A DNA stretch of 64,000 bases from Pontibacter pudoricolor (GCF_010092985.1 NZ_CP048106.1:3566001-3630000), one strand, 5' to 3'. Numbered from the stretch's first letter, positions 37,160-46,465 are shown. Program-made: numbers and translations. The notes: generated by a model not told the origin, from the letters alone.

Positions 37160-37536
37160 ACGTGGTTCTTCATTTCTGTAGTTACTGCTTGCCAATAATC
37201 ACTACAAAATTTATCTATCTGTTTCCTATATACAGGTCTGAACATCTTCGCAAGCAATCCTTTCCCCTTTTTCTTGTTCAGTCGCTTTATGATCTGTTCA
37301 AAAAGCCACTCTTTGTCAAACCCATTCCATACTCCTGCTGTGCTGTACAGATTGGTGATTACTACAGGACCAACTTCAGAGTAGTTTATTTCCTTTAGCT
37401 CTTCAAATGAAAATTTGCTTTCGCTGAAGACTTTGGCAATTCTGCTTATTTCTTCTTTACTCAATTCTGTGTCAAGATAGAACTCAGACAGTGCTGACCA
37501 AACAGGCTTTCTTCTTTCTATCTCAACTGCGGTCAT
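37153..37536 (-). CDS. small cytoplasmic protein, possibly DUF7079
   Basis: 127 residues, no signal or membrane helix. The start MTAVEIERRKPVWSALSEFYLDTELSKEEISRIAKVF and the stretch FEELKEINYSEVGPVVITNLYSTAGVWNGFDKEWL resemble the uncharacterised DUF7079 family as I remember it. AT-rich. It is bracketed by two attC-like hairpins, so it may be a mobile cassette. Function unknown. Confidence 0.62.
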   Translation of the reverse strand: MTAVEIERRKPVWSALSEFYLDTELSKEEISRIAKVFSESKFSFEELKEINYSEVGPVVITNLYSTAGVWNGFDKEWLFEQIIKRLNKKKGKGLLAKMFRPVYRKQIDKFCSDYWQAVTTEMKNHVV

Positions 37537-37556
37537 TCTTCTATTAATTTCTATGA

Positions 37557-37608
37557 GGTCTAACTATAGTATAAACGAAATCTATTACGTTTAGCCAACT
37601 ACCGTTAG
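37557..37608. other. attC-like / terminal inverted repeat site B
   Basis: On the minus strand this reads CTAACGGTAGTTGGCT ... AAACG-(10 nt)-CGTTT ... GTTAGACC. It shares both ends with site A in inverted orientation. GTTAGAC fits the attC core consensus GTTRRRY. It begins 20 bp upstream of the flanked gene and also contains an AACTATAG hexamer region. Confidence 0.45.
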
Positions 37609-37627
37609 TCGGATAAACGTAACTGGA

Positions 37628-37648
37628 CTAACGAATATACTATATATT
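37628..37648. repeat. 21-bp direct repeat, copy 2
   Basis: Identical to 34874-34894. Immediately upstream, CGTTAGTC (37603-37610) and GACTAACG (37626-37633) form another inverted repeat. Confidence 0.6.
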
Positions 37649-37762
37649 GTTAATAATATATTATTAACTTAACTATAAGCCATTAAATATAAACCCCTGC
37701 AGAATTCCCCCTTTTTTCCGAACTTTGCCTAACTCTTAAACTCATTAACTTTCTAACGCGCC

Positions 37763-38968
37763 TTGTCCACCATCTACCAAAACTACCTGCTGCAGTCGGA
37801 GCCGAACAAGTTCAGCCTGGATGGCCTGAAGGCAGGCGAGATGATCGTGAACATGGGGCCGCAGCACCCGAGCACGCACGGCGTACTGCGCCTGGAGGTA
37901 ATAACCGATGGCGAAGTGATACAGGAGGTAGCGCCGCACATTGGCTACCTGCACCGCTGTTTCGAGAAGCACGCCGAACACATGGCCTATAACCAGACCA
38001 TCCCCTACGTAGACCGCATGGACTACCTGGCTGCCATGAACTCGGAGCACGTCTGGTGCATGGGCGTGGAAAAACTGATGGGTATTACCGACCAGATACC
38101 AAAACGGGTAGAGTACATCCGCGTGTTGCTGGCTGAGCTTAACCGATTGGCTTCGCATTTTGTAGCTATTGGTACTTATGCTATTGATATAGGGGCTTTT
38201 ACACCGTTTTTGTGGCTGCTCCGCGACCGTGAGCACATTCAGCGTTTGCTGGAGTGGGTTTCGGGGGCACGTATGCTGTACAACTATATCTGGGTGGGTG
38301 GCTTGTATTACGACCTGCCCATTGGTTTTGAGGCCCGCTGCCGCGAGTTTATAAACTACCTGCTACCCAAACTCAACGAACTCGACACTATTCTTTTAGA
38401 TAACAAGATCTTTATAGACCGCACTGCCAATGTAGGTGTGCTGCCGCTGGATGTAGCGATAAACTATGGCTGCTCCGGCCCGATGTTGCGCGGCTCCGGC
38501 CTGAAGTACGACCTGCGCCGCATAGATGGCTATAGTGTGTATCCGGAACTGGATTTTGAAATTCCGATTGGCACAGGCATGGTGGGCACCACCGGCGATT
38601 GCTGGGATCGCAACTATGTACGCGCCCTGGAGTGCCGCGAATCTGCCAAAATTATAGTTCAGTGCCTCGATAGACTGACTGGCGACTATAAGCGTACCCC
38701 TGATTTTGATCCGCAGGCAGCCTGTCCTAAAAAGCTGCGTATGGTTGGCTCGCAGGAGCTATACTTCCGGGGCGAAACACCACGGGGCGAACTGGGCTAC
38801 TTTTTTAGAACTACTGATAAAAGCGATGTGCCTTTCCGTTGCCATGGCCGTGCGCCGAGCTTTGTAAACCTTTCTGTATTGCCCGAGATAAGCCGCGGTT
38901 GCATGGTTGCCGACCTGATTGCTATAGTTGGTTCCATAGATATCGTGCTGGGCGAGGTGGATAGATAA
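37763..38968 (+). CDS. nuoD: NADH-quinone oxidoreductase subunit D
   Basis: 49-kDa quinone-site subunit of complex I, 401 residues. Family motifs are [27 protein letters not shown] near residue 28, [16 protein letters not shown], and the C-terminus [20 protein letters not shown]. No ATG precedes the conserved region; TTG at 37763 is the likely start. It is separated from nuoABC by 6 kb, and the following nuoE-N genes are also absent from this position. Confidence 0.95.
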   Translation: MSTIYQNYLLQSEPNKFSLDGLKAGEMIVNMGPQHPSTHGVLRLEVITDGEVIQEVAPHIGYLHRCFEKHAEHMAYNQTIPYVDRMDYLAAMNSEHVWCMGVEKLMGITDQIPKRVEYIRVLLAELNRLASHFVAIGTYAIDIGAFTPFLWLLRDREHIQRLLEWVSGARMLYNYIWVGGLYYDLPIGFEARCREFINYLLPKLNELDTILLDNKIFIDRTANVGVLPLDVAINYGCSGPMLRGSGLKYDLRRIDGYSVYPELDFEIPIGTGMVGTTGDCWDRNYVRALECRESAKIIVQCLDRLTGDYKRTPDFDPQAACPKKLRMVGSQELYFRGETPRGELGYFFRTTDKSDVPFRCHGRAPSFVNLSVLPEISRGCMVADLIAIVGSIDIVLGEVDR

Positions 38969-39422
38969 GTTCAGTTATTAATTTCCCAACGCTACCTGGG
39001 CAAAAGGCAGGATCGAGCCACACTGTTTAAGGCCAGCTAAAATTGCCTGTCGTTCTGTTAAATAAACCCGGGCGAAGGGAGGCAGAGTCACTCCGGAAGC
39101 TAACAAGAACCTTTCACGAAAAATAAATTTGAGAAAATGAGATGCTCCTGCCTTTGAAGGGACAGGTAATGGTAACTGTAGAACTATAGATCAAACTATA
39201 GCAGCAGGAAAGCTTCTTGTTTCAGGAGAAGGGTATAAGGGAAAGCAACCATAAAACAATAGCCTGGACCATAACAGATGCCCCCTGCTCAGGAGAGGCA
39301 GGAAGGGGTTCAGTTACAGCATTCCTCATGCTGTTAAAGATGCCAGGAAGGTAAACTATAGTATTATAAAAAAGGCGTGCTGGTTTGTTGCCAGTACGCC
39401 TTTTACTTTATGCAACTATAAA
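38969..39422. repeat. repeat-containing spacer after nuoD
   Basis: No gene seen. Contains remnants of the CTTTGAAGGGACAGG and GGAGAGGCAGGAAGGGGTT modules, several CTATAG hexamers, and the M16 gene terminator at its right end. Confidence 0.55.
39370..39404 (-). terminator. terminator after M16 peptidase
   Basis: AAAAGGCGTGCTGG (39370-39383) pairs with CCAGTACGCCTTTT (39391-39404), one G-T pair, 7-nt loop, about 20 bp after the minus-strand stop. Confidence 0.8.
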
Positions 39423-40688
39423 CTATAGTTCTGCCGTTACTTCCTGCTCTTTTTTCTCAGCCTTGTAAAACAGTGTAGAGCAATTGTTAGGGTCAAGAAT
39501 CTCGCGGGCGCAACGCTGTATATCCTGTGGTGTTACGGCCTGTATCTTTTCTCCTTCGGTATTCACAAAGTTCGCATCGCCCAAAAGCTTACCGTATGCC
39601 AGGTTCATAGCGCGGTTCAGCAACTCTATTTCAGAGAATACTAAACTGGTTTCGGCCTGGTTCTTTACTTTGTTCAATTCATGCTCATCTACCAGCGTAT
39701 CCATCAGTTCCTGGTTTATCTTTTCGATGGCCGCATTGGCTTCCTGCAGGTCTACGCCTTCGTTCAGTTTGCCTTGTATAATCAGTAAGCCTGGTTCTAT
39801 ACTTCCGGTAACCGACGCCGAAACAGAGTTGAACAGTCTCTGCTCTTTTACCAACTGCTCATATAACCTGCTCGACTTGCCGCGGCCCAGAATATCGCTG
39901 ATCAGGTCGATCGCATAGTAATCCGGATGCATGCGGTGCGGCATGTGGTAAGTTTTATAGATAGCGCTTAGTGGCACATCAGCAGTAGTTTCCAGCACGC
40001 GTGGCTCGGTTTGCTTCGGTTCGTTAGGGATGTGGCGCGAGTACTTTTCGCCGGCCGGTATAGGGCCAAACCATTTTTCGGTCAGCTCTTTGGCATGGTC
40101 AAAGGTTATACTTCCGGCAATTACCAAAATAGCGTTGCTTGGCGAGTAGTGCTTTTTATGGAAGGCTTTTACAATGTCCATGGTGGCGTCTTCTATGTGC
40201 TTGATCTCCTTGCCTATAGTTGCCCATTTGTACGGGTGATTTTTGTAAGCCAAGGGGCGTAGTTTCAGCCATACATCGCCGTAAGGCTGGTTCAGGTAAG
40301 TCTGTTTAAACTCTTCTACCACTACTTTGCGCTGCACTTCCAGGCCATGGTCACTAAAAGCCAGGTCCATCATGCGGTCCGACTCCAACCAGAAACCGGT
40401 TTCTATATTCTGTGCCGGTAACGTCAGGTAATAATTGGTAATATCCGGGCTTGTAAAGGCGTTATTTTCACCCCCTACACGCTGTAGCGGCTCATCGTAC
40501 ACGGGTATGTTTTTAGACCCGCTGAACATCAGATGCTCAAACAAATGGGCAAAACCTGTGTGTTGTTCCACTTCATCGCGCGAGCCAACATCGTACAGCA
40601 CGTTTAAAACTGCCATCGGGGAGGTATGGTCTTCGTGCACGATCACGCGCAATCCGTTATCAAGTGTAAATTCCTTAAACTGTATCAT
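39423..40688 (-). CDS. M16-family zinc peptidase
   Basis: Processing-peptidase-like protein of 421 residues. The inverted zinc motif HXXEH is H48-L-F-E51-H52 in TGFAHLFEHLMFSGS, and the downstream Glu lies in the VVVEEF segment. The second half (about 190-400) is the inactive M16_C domain with the R/Y-containing GRGKSSRLYEQLVKEQ. No signal peptide is obvious. Often a pair of M16 genes occurs in Bacteroidota; here only one is present. Confidence 0.92.
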   Translation of the reverse strand: MIQFKEFTLDNGLRVIVHEDHTSPMAVLNVLYDVGSRDEVEQHTGFAHLFEHLMFSGSKNIPVYDEPLQRVGGENNAFTSPDITNYYLTLPAQNIETGFWLESDRMMDLAFSDHGLEVQRKVVVEEFKQTYLNQPYGDVWLKLRPLAYKNHPYKWATIGKEIKHIEDATMDIVKAFHKKHYSPSNAILVIAGSITFDHAKELTEKWFGPIPAGEKYSRHIPNEPKQTEPRVLETTADVPLSAIYKTYHMPHRMHPDYYAIDLISDILGRGKSSRLYEQLVKEQRLFNSVSASVTGSIEPGLLIIQGKLNEGVDLQEANAAIEKINQELMDTLVDEHELNKVKNQAETSLVFSEIELLNRAMNLAYGKLLGDANFVNTEGEKIQAVTPQDIQRCAREILDPNNCSTLFYKAEKKEQEVTAEL

Positions 40689-40868
40689 ATCTTAATTGTT
40701 AAATTGCCTGATGGTTAAATTGTTATTCTCTGACGTATCTTTTTCAACCATTTAACAATGCAGCCATTTAGCCATAAATAGAAACAAAAGTATAAATTAG
40801 CGACATATTTTATAGCTTCGCCTAATATACTAACTTGCCTACCTATAACGAAGTTTCCAATTTCTGAG

Positions 40869-42848
40869 ATGAACTATAACCGCAAAGAATATTCAGAGGA
40901 CGAACTGATCTCCCTTTACCGTGCTATACTTAAGCCACGCATGATAGAAGAGCGTATGCTCGTGCTGCTGCGACAGGGAAAAGTAAGCAAGTGGTTTTCT
41001 GGTATTGGCCAGGAAGCTATTTCTGTAGGATCGGCCATGGCGCTGGAGCAGGACGAATACATATTGCCGCTGCACCGTAACCTGGGCGTTTTTACCAGCC
41101 GCAATGTGCCCTTGGATAGATTATTTGCCCAGTTTCAGGGTAAGAAAACCGGCTTTACAAAAGGCCGCGACCGTTCGTTCCACTTTGGGTCTAATGAGCA
41201 CCACATTGTAGGCATGATCTCGCACCTGGGGCCGCAGCTGGCTGTAGCCGACGGTATTGCACTGGCTGACCTACTGGATAAAAGAGAAAAAGTAACGCTG
41301 GTGTATAGTGGCGATGGCGGAGCCAGTGAAGGAGACTTTCATGAGGCGCTGAACGTAGCAGCCGTATGGGGACTGCCGGTTATTTTCATGATCGAGAATA
41401 ACGGCTATGGTTTATCTACGCCAAGCAACGAGCAGTTCAAGTTTAAGCAGTTTATAGATAAAGGCCCTGCCTATGGTATGGATGCCCTGCAGATAGATGG
41501 CAATAACCTGCTGGAAGTATACGATACCGTACGCCAGACAGCAGCCAGCATGCGCAAGAATCCGCGCCCTGTTCTGATCGAAGCCATGACGTTCAGGATG
41601 CGTGGGCACGAAGAAGCCAGCGGTACCAAGTATGTGCCGCAGGAGCTGTTCGAGAAATGGGCCAAGAAAGATCCGGTAGAGAACTATGAGAAGTTTTTGC
41701 TGGATGAACTGGTACTTACCCCGAAAGTAGTGGAAAGCATTCGTGAAGAACTGAAAGCCGAAATTGAAGAAGGTTTACAGACTGCTTTCGCTACTCCAAT
41801 GCCTGTTGCTGACCGCCAGGAAGAAATTGCCGACATGTATAAGCCATACATACAGCAGCCCGTAGCGCCGGCATCAAGTGCTAAAACTGAAAAGCGTTTT
41901 GTTGATGCTATTTCGGATGGTTTGCGCCAGAGCATGGAGCGTTACCCGGAACTGGTTTTAATGGGCCAGGACATTGCCGAATACGGTGGCGTTTTCAAGA
42001 TTACAGAAGGCTTTGTAGATAAATTCGGTAAAGAGCGCGTGCGTAACACACCACTTTGCGAGTCAGCTATACTTGGTATTGGACTGGGTATGTCTGTTAA
42101 GGGTAAAAAGAGCATGGTGGAAATGCAGTTTGCCGACTTTGTGAGCGTGGGCTTTAACCAGATCGTGAATAACCTGGCCAAGAGCCATTACCGCTGGGGC
42201 CAGCACGCCGATGTGGTAGTGCGTATGCCGACCGGTGCCGGTACTGCTGCAGGGCCGTTCCACTCACAGAGCAACGAAGCCTGGTTCTTCCACACGCCGG
42301 GCCTGAAGATCGTTTATCCGTCGTCTCCGTATGATGCCAAAGGGTTGCTGAATGCTGCGATCGAAGATCCGAATCCGGTAATGTATTTTGAGCACAAGCT
42401 GCTTTATCGTTCCATCTCGCAGGATATTCCGGATGATTATTACACGATAGAGATCGGGAAAGCGAAAACAGTAGCAGAAGGTGAAGACCTGTCTATTATA
42501 ACGTATGGTATGGGCGTGCACTGGGCTAAGCAACTACAGCAGGAAATGCCGGGTACAAGTATTGAGATCCTGGATCTGCGATCATTATTGCCTTGGGATA
42601 AAGAGGCCGTACGAAATACTGTAGCCAGGACCGGCCGCGTTATAATTTTACACGAAGACACCCTGACAGGTGGCATAGGCGGCGAAATTGCAGCCTGGAT
42701 CGGGGAGAATTGCTTTGAGCACCTGGACGGGCCCGTTGCCCGAGTAGCCAGCCTTGATACTGCCATACCTTTTGCACCGCCACTGGAAGCAGAATTCCTG
42801 CCAAAGCAACGCCTCCGCGAAAAGGTAGAAGCGATACTTGCGTATTAA
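40869..42848 (+). CDS. fused 2-oxoacid dehydrogenase E1 (alpha-beta)
   Basis: Thiamine diphosphate-dependent E1 component of a branched-chain 2-oxoacid (or pyruvate-like) dehydrogenase complex. 659 residues. The alpha part (about 1-320) has the ThDP motif GDGGASEGDFHEALNVAAVWGLPVIFMIENNGYG. The beta part (about 340-659) has MGQDIAEYGGVFKITEGF, ADFVSVGFNQIVNNLAKSHYRWG and HEDTLTGGIGGEIAAWI. In many bacteria these are two genes. The lipoylated E2 is elsewhere; lipA lies 2.3 kb downstream. Confidence 0.9.
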   Translation: MNYNRKEYSEDELISLYRAILKPRMIEERMLVLLRQGKVSKWFSGIGQEAISVGSAMALEQDEYILPLHRNLGVFTSRNVPLDRLFAQFQGKKTGFTKGRDRSFHFGSNEHHIVGMISHLGPQLAVADGIALADLLDKREKVTLVYSGDGGASEGDFHEALNVAAVWGLPVIFMIENNGYGLSTPSNEQFKFKQFIDKGPAYGMDALQIDGNNLLEVYDTVRQTAASMRKNPRPVLIEAMTFRMRGHEEASGTKYVPQELFEKWAKKDPVENYEKFLLDELVLTPKVVESIREELKAEIEEGLQTAFATPMPVADRQEEIADMYKPYIQQPVAPASSAKTEKRFVDAISDGLRQSMERYPELVLMGQDIAEYGGVFKITEGFVDKFGKERVRNTPLCESAILGIGLGMSVKGKKSMVEMQFADFVSVGFNQIVNNLAKSHYRWGQHADVVVRMPTGAGTAAGPFHSQSNEAWFFHTPGLKIVYPSSPYDAKGLLNAAIEDPNPVMYFEHKLLYRSISQDIPDDYYTIEIGKAKTVAEGEDLSIITYGMGVHWAKQLQQEMPGTSIEILDLRSLLPWDKEAVRNTVARTGRVIILHEDTLTGGIGGEIAAWIGENCFEHLDGPVARVASLDTAIPFAPPLEAEFLPKQRLREKVEAILAY

Positions 42849-42871
42849 TAACATACTTTACCTGATCAGCT

Positions 42872-43081
42872 ATGACCTTTAACCGAATCTTTTACCTGGT
42901 ACTGGTAACTATAATGCTTTCTGTTGCTACAGGCTGTGGTAAAAAGGGTATTCCCTGTCCCTCGCCTAATGGCAAAAGTGTAAAGGTGCAGGCAAAAGGT
43001 GCTGCCGGCCTCGAAGCGATCAGGGTATCTACCAACAAAGATGGACTGGTACAAAAGAAGAAGAAATTCCTGTTCTTCTAA
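42872..43081 (+). CDS. tiny lipoprotein
   Basis: 69 residues. Signal peptide with lipobox SVATGC (Cys near 22) followed by a Lys-rich tail GKKGIPCPSPNGKSVKVQAKGA ... KKKKFLFF. Short basic lipoproteins of this sort are common but uncharacterised. It follows the E1 gene by 23 bp, so it may be in the same transcript. Confidence 0.55.
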   Translation: MTFNRIFYLVLVTIMLSVATGCGKKGIPCPSPNGKSVKVQAKGAAGLEAIRVSTNKDGLVQKKKKFLFF

Positions 43082-43126
43082 GGGCGACCCTCGTAAACTA
43101 TACTTATACTATATGAGAGGAGGCCT

Positions 43127-43459
43127 ATGATGAAAATGTTTACGAAAGGGATAGTCGGCTTTATGATGCTGTTATTTCTCGGGGTGGTGCCAGCCATGGC
43201 GCAGATAAAGAACCTGAGCGACGATAAGCAGAAAAAGGAACAACGGCGCTTTCTGAAGGAAGCCGAGAAAACAGAATCCACTTACAAAGACAGCCACCTG
43301 AACACGGATGCTTATACCTTTAAAAAAGGAGAAGCTGCCCGAAAAAAAGTAAAGAAACGCGATGAGCGCCGCCGGTATAAGTTTGATGAAGCAGGTAAAC
43401 CGCTGAAAAAGAAAACATTTCTGCGCAGGAAGACAACCAGTAAGCAGGCTGGCGGGTAA
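43127..43459 (+). CDS. small secreted lysine-rich protein
   Basis: 110 residues; signal peptide (FTKGIVGFMMLLFLGVVPAMA) then a highly charged Lys/Arg/Glu-rich region (DDKQKKEQRRFLKEAEKTES, KKGEAARKKVKKRDERRRYKFDEAGKPLKKK). Two tandem ATG codons exist (43127, 43130). A GAGAGGAGG stretch just before the start looks like a Shine-Dalgarno site, unusual for this phylum. Function unknown. Confidence 0.6.
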   Translation: MMKMFTKGIVGFMMLLFLGVVPAMAQIKNLSDDKQKKEQRRFLKEAEKTESTYKDSHLNTDAYTFKKGEAARKKVKKRDERRRYKFDEAGKPLKKKTFLRRKTTSKQAGG

Positions 43460-43486
43460 AACACTACGTACAAACAAAACCTAATT

Positions 43487-43834
43487 ATGAACTGGCACCC
43501 CCTGAATAGCACAGAACAGCTGGACACTATACTGGAAGAGTCGAAACACACCCCTGTTGTGATCTTTAAGCACAGTACTTCCTGTTCGATCAGCTCAACA
43601 GCCAAAAGCCGCCTGGAACGCCAATGGGATGGCAAAGGACTTGACCATATTAAACCATATTACCTGGATTTGCTGGCCTATCGCCCGGTATCTAACGAAA
43701 TAGCAGAAGTATTGCAGGTACGCCACGAGTCGCCGCAGATATTGCTGCTGCAGGATGGAATGTGTACTTATAACGCATCGCATTTAAGCATAAACTTAGA
43801 TGAGATGAAGAAAAAAGTTGCTGCATCTGGCTAA
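43487..43834 (+). CDS. ytxJ: YtxJ, bacillithiol-system redox protein
   Basis: 115-residue thioredoxin-like monothiol protein (DUF2847). The single active-site Cys is C33 in FKHSTSCSISSTAKSRLERQW, and the cis-Pro region is RHESPQILLLQDG. This family occurs in organisms that make bacillithiol and is thought to act as a bacilliredoxin. Its stop codon lies inside the terminator hairpin shared with the convergent osmC-like gene. Confidence 0.88.
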   Translation: MNWHPLNSTEQLDTILEESKHTPVVIFKHSTSCSISSTAKSRLERQWDGKGLDHIKPYYLDLLAYRPVSNEIAEVLQVRHESPQILLLQDGMCTYNASHLSINLDEMKKKVAASG

Positions 43835-43848
43835 AGATGCAGCAACTT
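43815..43848. terminator. bidirectional terminator overlapping the ytxJ stop
   Basis: A perfect 14-bp stem AAGTTGCTGCATCT (43815-43828) / AGATGCAGCAACTT (43835-43848) with a 6-nt loop holding the TAA stop of ytxJ. It ends 6 bp before the convergent osmC-like gene's stop. Confidence 0.82.
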
Positions 43849-43853
43849 CTGTT

Positions 43854-44264
43854 CTAGTTCTGGTAGTTAAAGCTTACCGATTGCTTTATTTCCGGATGAA
43901 GGCTCATTGCAACCGGACAGGTGCGGGCCGCGTTCTCCAACAAAGCTTTTTCTTTTGCAGTATAGGCTATAGCCGGCATTTTAAATGTTAGCACAATTTC
44001 ACCGATACGACGTGGATCGGCAACCATAATTTTAGTGGTTTCTATTTCCATGCCTTCAATGGCGATGCTGTTGCGTTCAGCTACAATGCCCATAATGGTC
44101 ATCATACAGCTGCCAAGTGCAGCACAAACCAGGTCCGAAGGTGAGAATGCCTCTCCACGGCCGTTATTGTCGAGTGGTGCGTCCGTAATAATGGTGTTGC
44201 CTGAAGCCAGATGCTGGGCTTGCGTACGCAAATTGCCCTGGTATTTATTTTGGATAGTTGCCAT
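43854..44264 (-). CDS. OsmC/Ohr-family peroxiredoxin
   Basis: 136-residue thiol peroxidase-like protein. The two redox cysteines are seen in AALGSCMMTIM (C53) and ARTCPVAMSLHPE. Members reduce organic hydroperoxides. Convergent neighbour of ytxJ, so a small thiol/oxidative-stress pair seems possible (inference). Confidence 0.9.
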   Translation of the reverse strand: MATIQNKYQGNLRTQAQHLASGNTIITDAPLDNNGRGEAFSPSDLVCAALGSCMMTIMGIVAERNSIAIEGMEIETTKIMVADPRRIGEIVLTFKMPAIAYTAKEKALLENAARTCPVAMSLHPEIKQSVSFNYQN

Positions 44265-44329
44265 AACAAGTATTGATTTGAATAAAGCGTGAATTTACTT
44301 ACTTTTAAATAAACTATAAATTATTCTAA

Positions 44330-45073
44330 GTGATCCGATACATCGCTTTCGTGCTTACGCTCGCTTTTGCAGGTATTGCTTTGCCGGCGCTCGCCCAGTC
44401 TGAAGAAGAAGAGGAGTCTTTTGATAACGAACTGAGCTATGGTTTAAACCTGAACTCTAACGGTGGCCTGATTGGCGGTGTTTTTGTCCGGTCGGCTTAC
44501 ACCATGAACCATAATATGCTGCAGTTTGGAGCCCTGGAGATTGTGGAAGTAAAACACCCTCGGGAGCAGCGCTTTTACAGCGGCGAAACCGGGGATTCCT
44601 ATATCCGGGGTAAGCAGAATTATTTATTTGTAGTGCGTCCGCAATATGGCCGTGAGCTGGTGCTTTTCCGGAAGGCCGCCGAGTCGGGGGTACAGGTGAA
44701 TGCCATTGGTGCCATTGGCCCTTCGCTGGGTTTCCTGGTGCCTTATTATGTGCGCTACAACTACGGCCTGCAAGGCACAAGCGAAGGCGTCCGTACCGAG
44801 CAATATAATCCGCAAGACCACAAGGACCTGGCCAGGATACAGGGCAGCGGCGGTGTATTTACAGGCTTAGGAGAATCAGCTCTGAACATAGGTGCCCATG
44901 TAAAAGCAGGCCTGAGCTTCGAATATGGCCGTTATAACGAAAGTATAGCTGGTGTAGAGGTTGGGGTGATGGTAGAAATGTATACAAAGGAACTGGTCAT
45001 TATTCCGGAAGCAAGCAATAACAGCCGCTTTACATCTGTGTACCTTAACATCTATTACGGGCGCCGTAAATAA
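44330..45073 (+). CDS. exported beta-rich protein, unknown
   Basis: 247 residues from a GTG start. A signal peptide (FVLTLAFAGIALPALAQ) is followed by an acidic stretch (SEEEEESFDNE) and alternating beta strands ending SRFTSVYLNIYYGRRK, compatible with a small outer-membrane barrel. No family recognised. Confidence 0.68.
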   Translation: MIRYIAFVLTLAFAGIALPALAQSEEEEESFDNELSYGLNLNSNGGLIGGVFVRSAYTMNHNMLQFGALEIVEVKHPREQRFYSGETGDSYIRGKQNYLFVVRPQYGRELVLFRKAAESGVQVNAIGAIGPSLGFLVPYYVRYNYGLQGTSEGVRTEQYNPQDHKDLARIQGSGGVFTGLGESALNIGAHVKAGLSFEYGRYNESIAGVEVGVMVEMYTKELVIIPEASNNSRFTSVYLNIYYGRRK

Positions 45074-45149
45074 TTCCGAACAAATTTTAGTACACTTCTG
45101 TTGCAAAGGAAAGAGCCATAAAACTAATGTCTCTTAACACATTACTTCC

Positions 45150-45157
45150 TATCTTTG
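45150..45157 (+). promoter_or_regulatory. candidate -7 element for lipA
   Basis: TATCTTTG fits TANNTTTG and ends only 4 bp before the lipA ATG. If used, the transcript would be leaderless or nearly so, unless an upstream promoter serves the gene. Confidence 0.35.
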
Positions 45158-45161
45158 CAGC

Positions 45162-46073
45162 ATGGATGAAATCATATCACTTCCGGTAATACAGCCCAAT
45201 ACCACTCCTGCAGAACTGAGTGAAAACGGCAAAATACGTAAACCAAACTGGCTTCGCGTAAAATTGCCTGTAGGGCAGGAATACGCTAAAGTACGCAACA
45301 TAGTATCTGAATATAAACTGCATACCATCTGCGAAAGCGGCAACTGCCCGAACATGGGCGAATGCTGGGGAGCAGGCACGGCCACCTTCATGATTCTGGG
45401 TAACGTTTGCACACGCAGCTGCTCTTTTTGCGCTGTGGCTACCGGCCGCCCGAACGAGTACGACGAGGATGAGCCACGCCGTGTAGCAGAAGCTATTCAG
45501 CTGATGGGCGTAAAACATGCCGTTATCACATCTGTTAACCGCGATGAGCTGAAAGACCGTGGCGCCGCTATCTGGCACGAAACGGTGAGGTTAGTAAAAG
45601 AGCTGTCGCCGGCCACAACTATAGAAACCCTGATCCCAGATGTAAAAGGAACCTGGGATGCGTTGATAACCATGATCTCAGCTGGCCAGGAAGTGGTGTC
45701 GCATAACATGGAAACGGTAAAAGAACTATACCGCCAGGTGCGCCCGCAGGCTAAGTATGAGCGAAGCCTGGAGCAGATAAAGCGTACGAAAGAGTATGGT
45801 AAGCGCACAAAAACCGGCATTATGCTTGGGTTAGGCGAAACCCGCGAACAGGTGTATCAGGCAATGGATGATCTTGCTGCCAACGGTTGCGATATCCTGA
45901 CGCTTGGCCAGTACTTACAGCCAACAAAATTACATATAGAAGTAGCAGAGTTTATACACCCGGACCTGTTTGCGCACTACCGCGAAGAAGGTTTGAACAG
46001 AGGTATCAAATATGTGGAGTCAGGTCCGTTGGTTCGTTCGTCGTACCACGCCGAGCGCCACGTGAATGTATAA
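45162..46073 (+). CDS. lipA: lipoyl synthase
   Basis: Radical SAM enzyme that inserts two sulfurs into octanoyl groups on E2 and GcvH proteins. 303 residues. The auxiliary cluster motif C57-X4-C62-X5-C68 ([12 protein letters not shown]) and the radical SAM motif C83-X3-C87-X2-C90 (CTRSCSFC) are intact, and the C-terminal RSSYHAE carries the cluster-ligating serine. It supplies the cofactor needed by the E1/E2 complex (40.9 kb) and by glycine cleavage (gcvP, 57.7 kb). Confidence 0.97.
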   Translation: MDEIISLPVIQPNTTPAELSENGKIRKPNWLRVKLPVGQEYAKVRNIVSEYKLHTICESGNCPNMGECWGAGTATFMILGNVCTRSCSFCAVATGRPNEYDEDEPRRVAEAIQLMGVKHAVITSVNRDELKDRGAAIWHETVRLVKELSPATTIETLIPDVKGTWDALITMISAGQEVVSHNMETVKELYRQVRPQAKYERSLEQIKRTKEYGKRTKTGIMLGLGETREQVYQAMDDLAANGCDILTLGQYLQPTKLHIEVAEFIHPDLFAHYREEGLNRGIKYVESGPLVRSSYHAERHVNV

Positions 46074-46094
46074 GTTTGAGTACTATCTTTTCGG

Positions 46095-46126
46095 AAGCCC
46101 TGTTGCCAGCGCAACAGGGCTTTTTT
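46095..46126 (+). terminator. terminator after lipA
   Basis: AAGCCCTGTTGC (46095-46106) / GCAACAGGGCTT (46111-46122), 4-nt loop, followed by Ts. It begins 22 bp after the stop. Confidence 0.88.
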
Positions 46127-46465
46127 GTTTTCATTCTTTTTCAGTGTAATCTGGGATGCTCTGCTTTTGCTATATAACGTTCTTCTTCTGTTATCCTGAG
46201 CGTACTTGAGACGCGAGTTGAAAAGAGCCAGCGTAACCAAGGGACCTTATACGTCTTATAGTTCTTCTTTTGTCATTTCGAGCGCAGTCGAGAAATCTTA
46301 TGCGTCCTTTACTATTTGTCATTTCGAACGAAGTGAGAAATCTATCTCAACCTATAGTGAGAAATCTGAATGCTATAGTCTGATTCCCTACAACCTTAAC
46401 CAAGCCTTTTCTTCTATAGTTACTTCTAATCCTGGGAGCTCTACATGCCTATTGTTCTATAGTTA

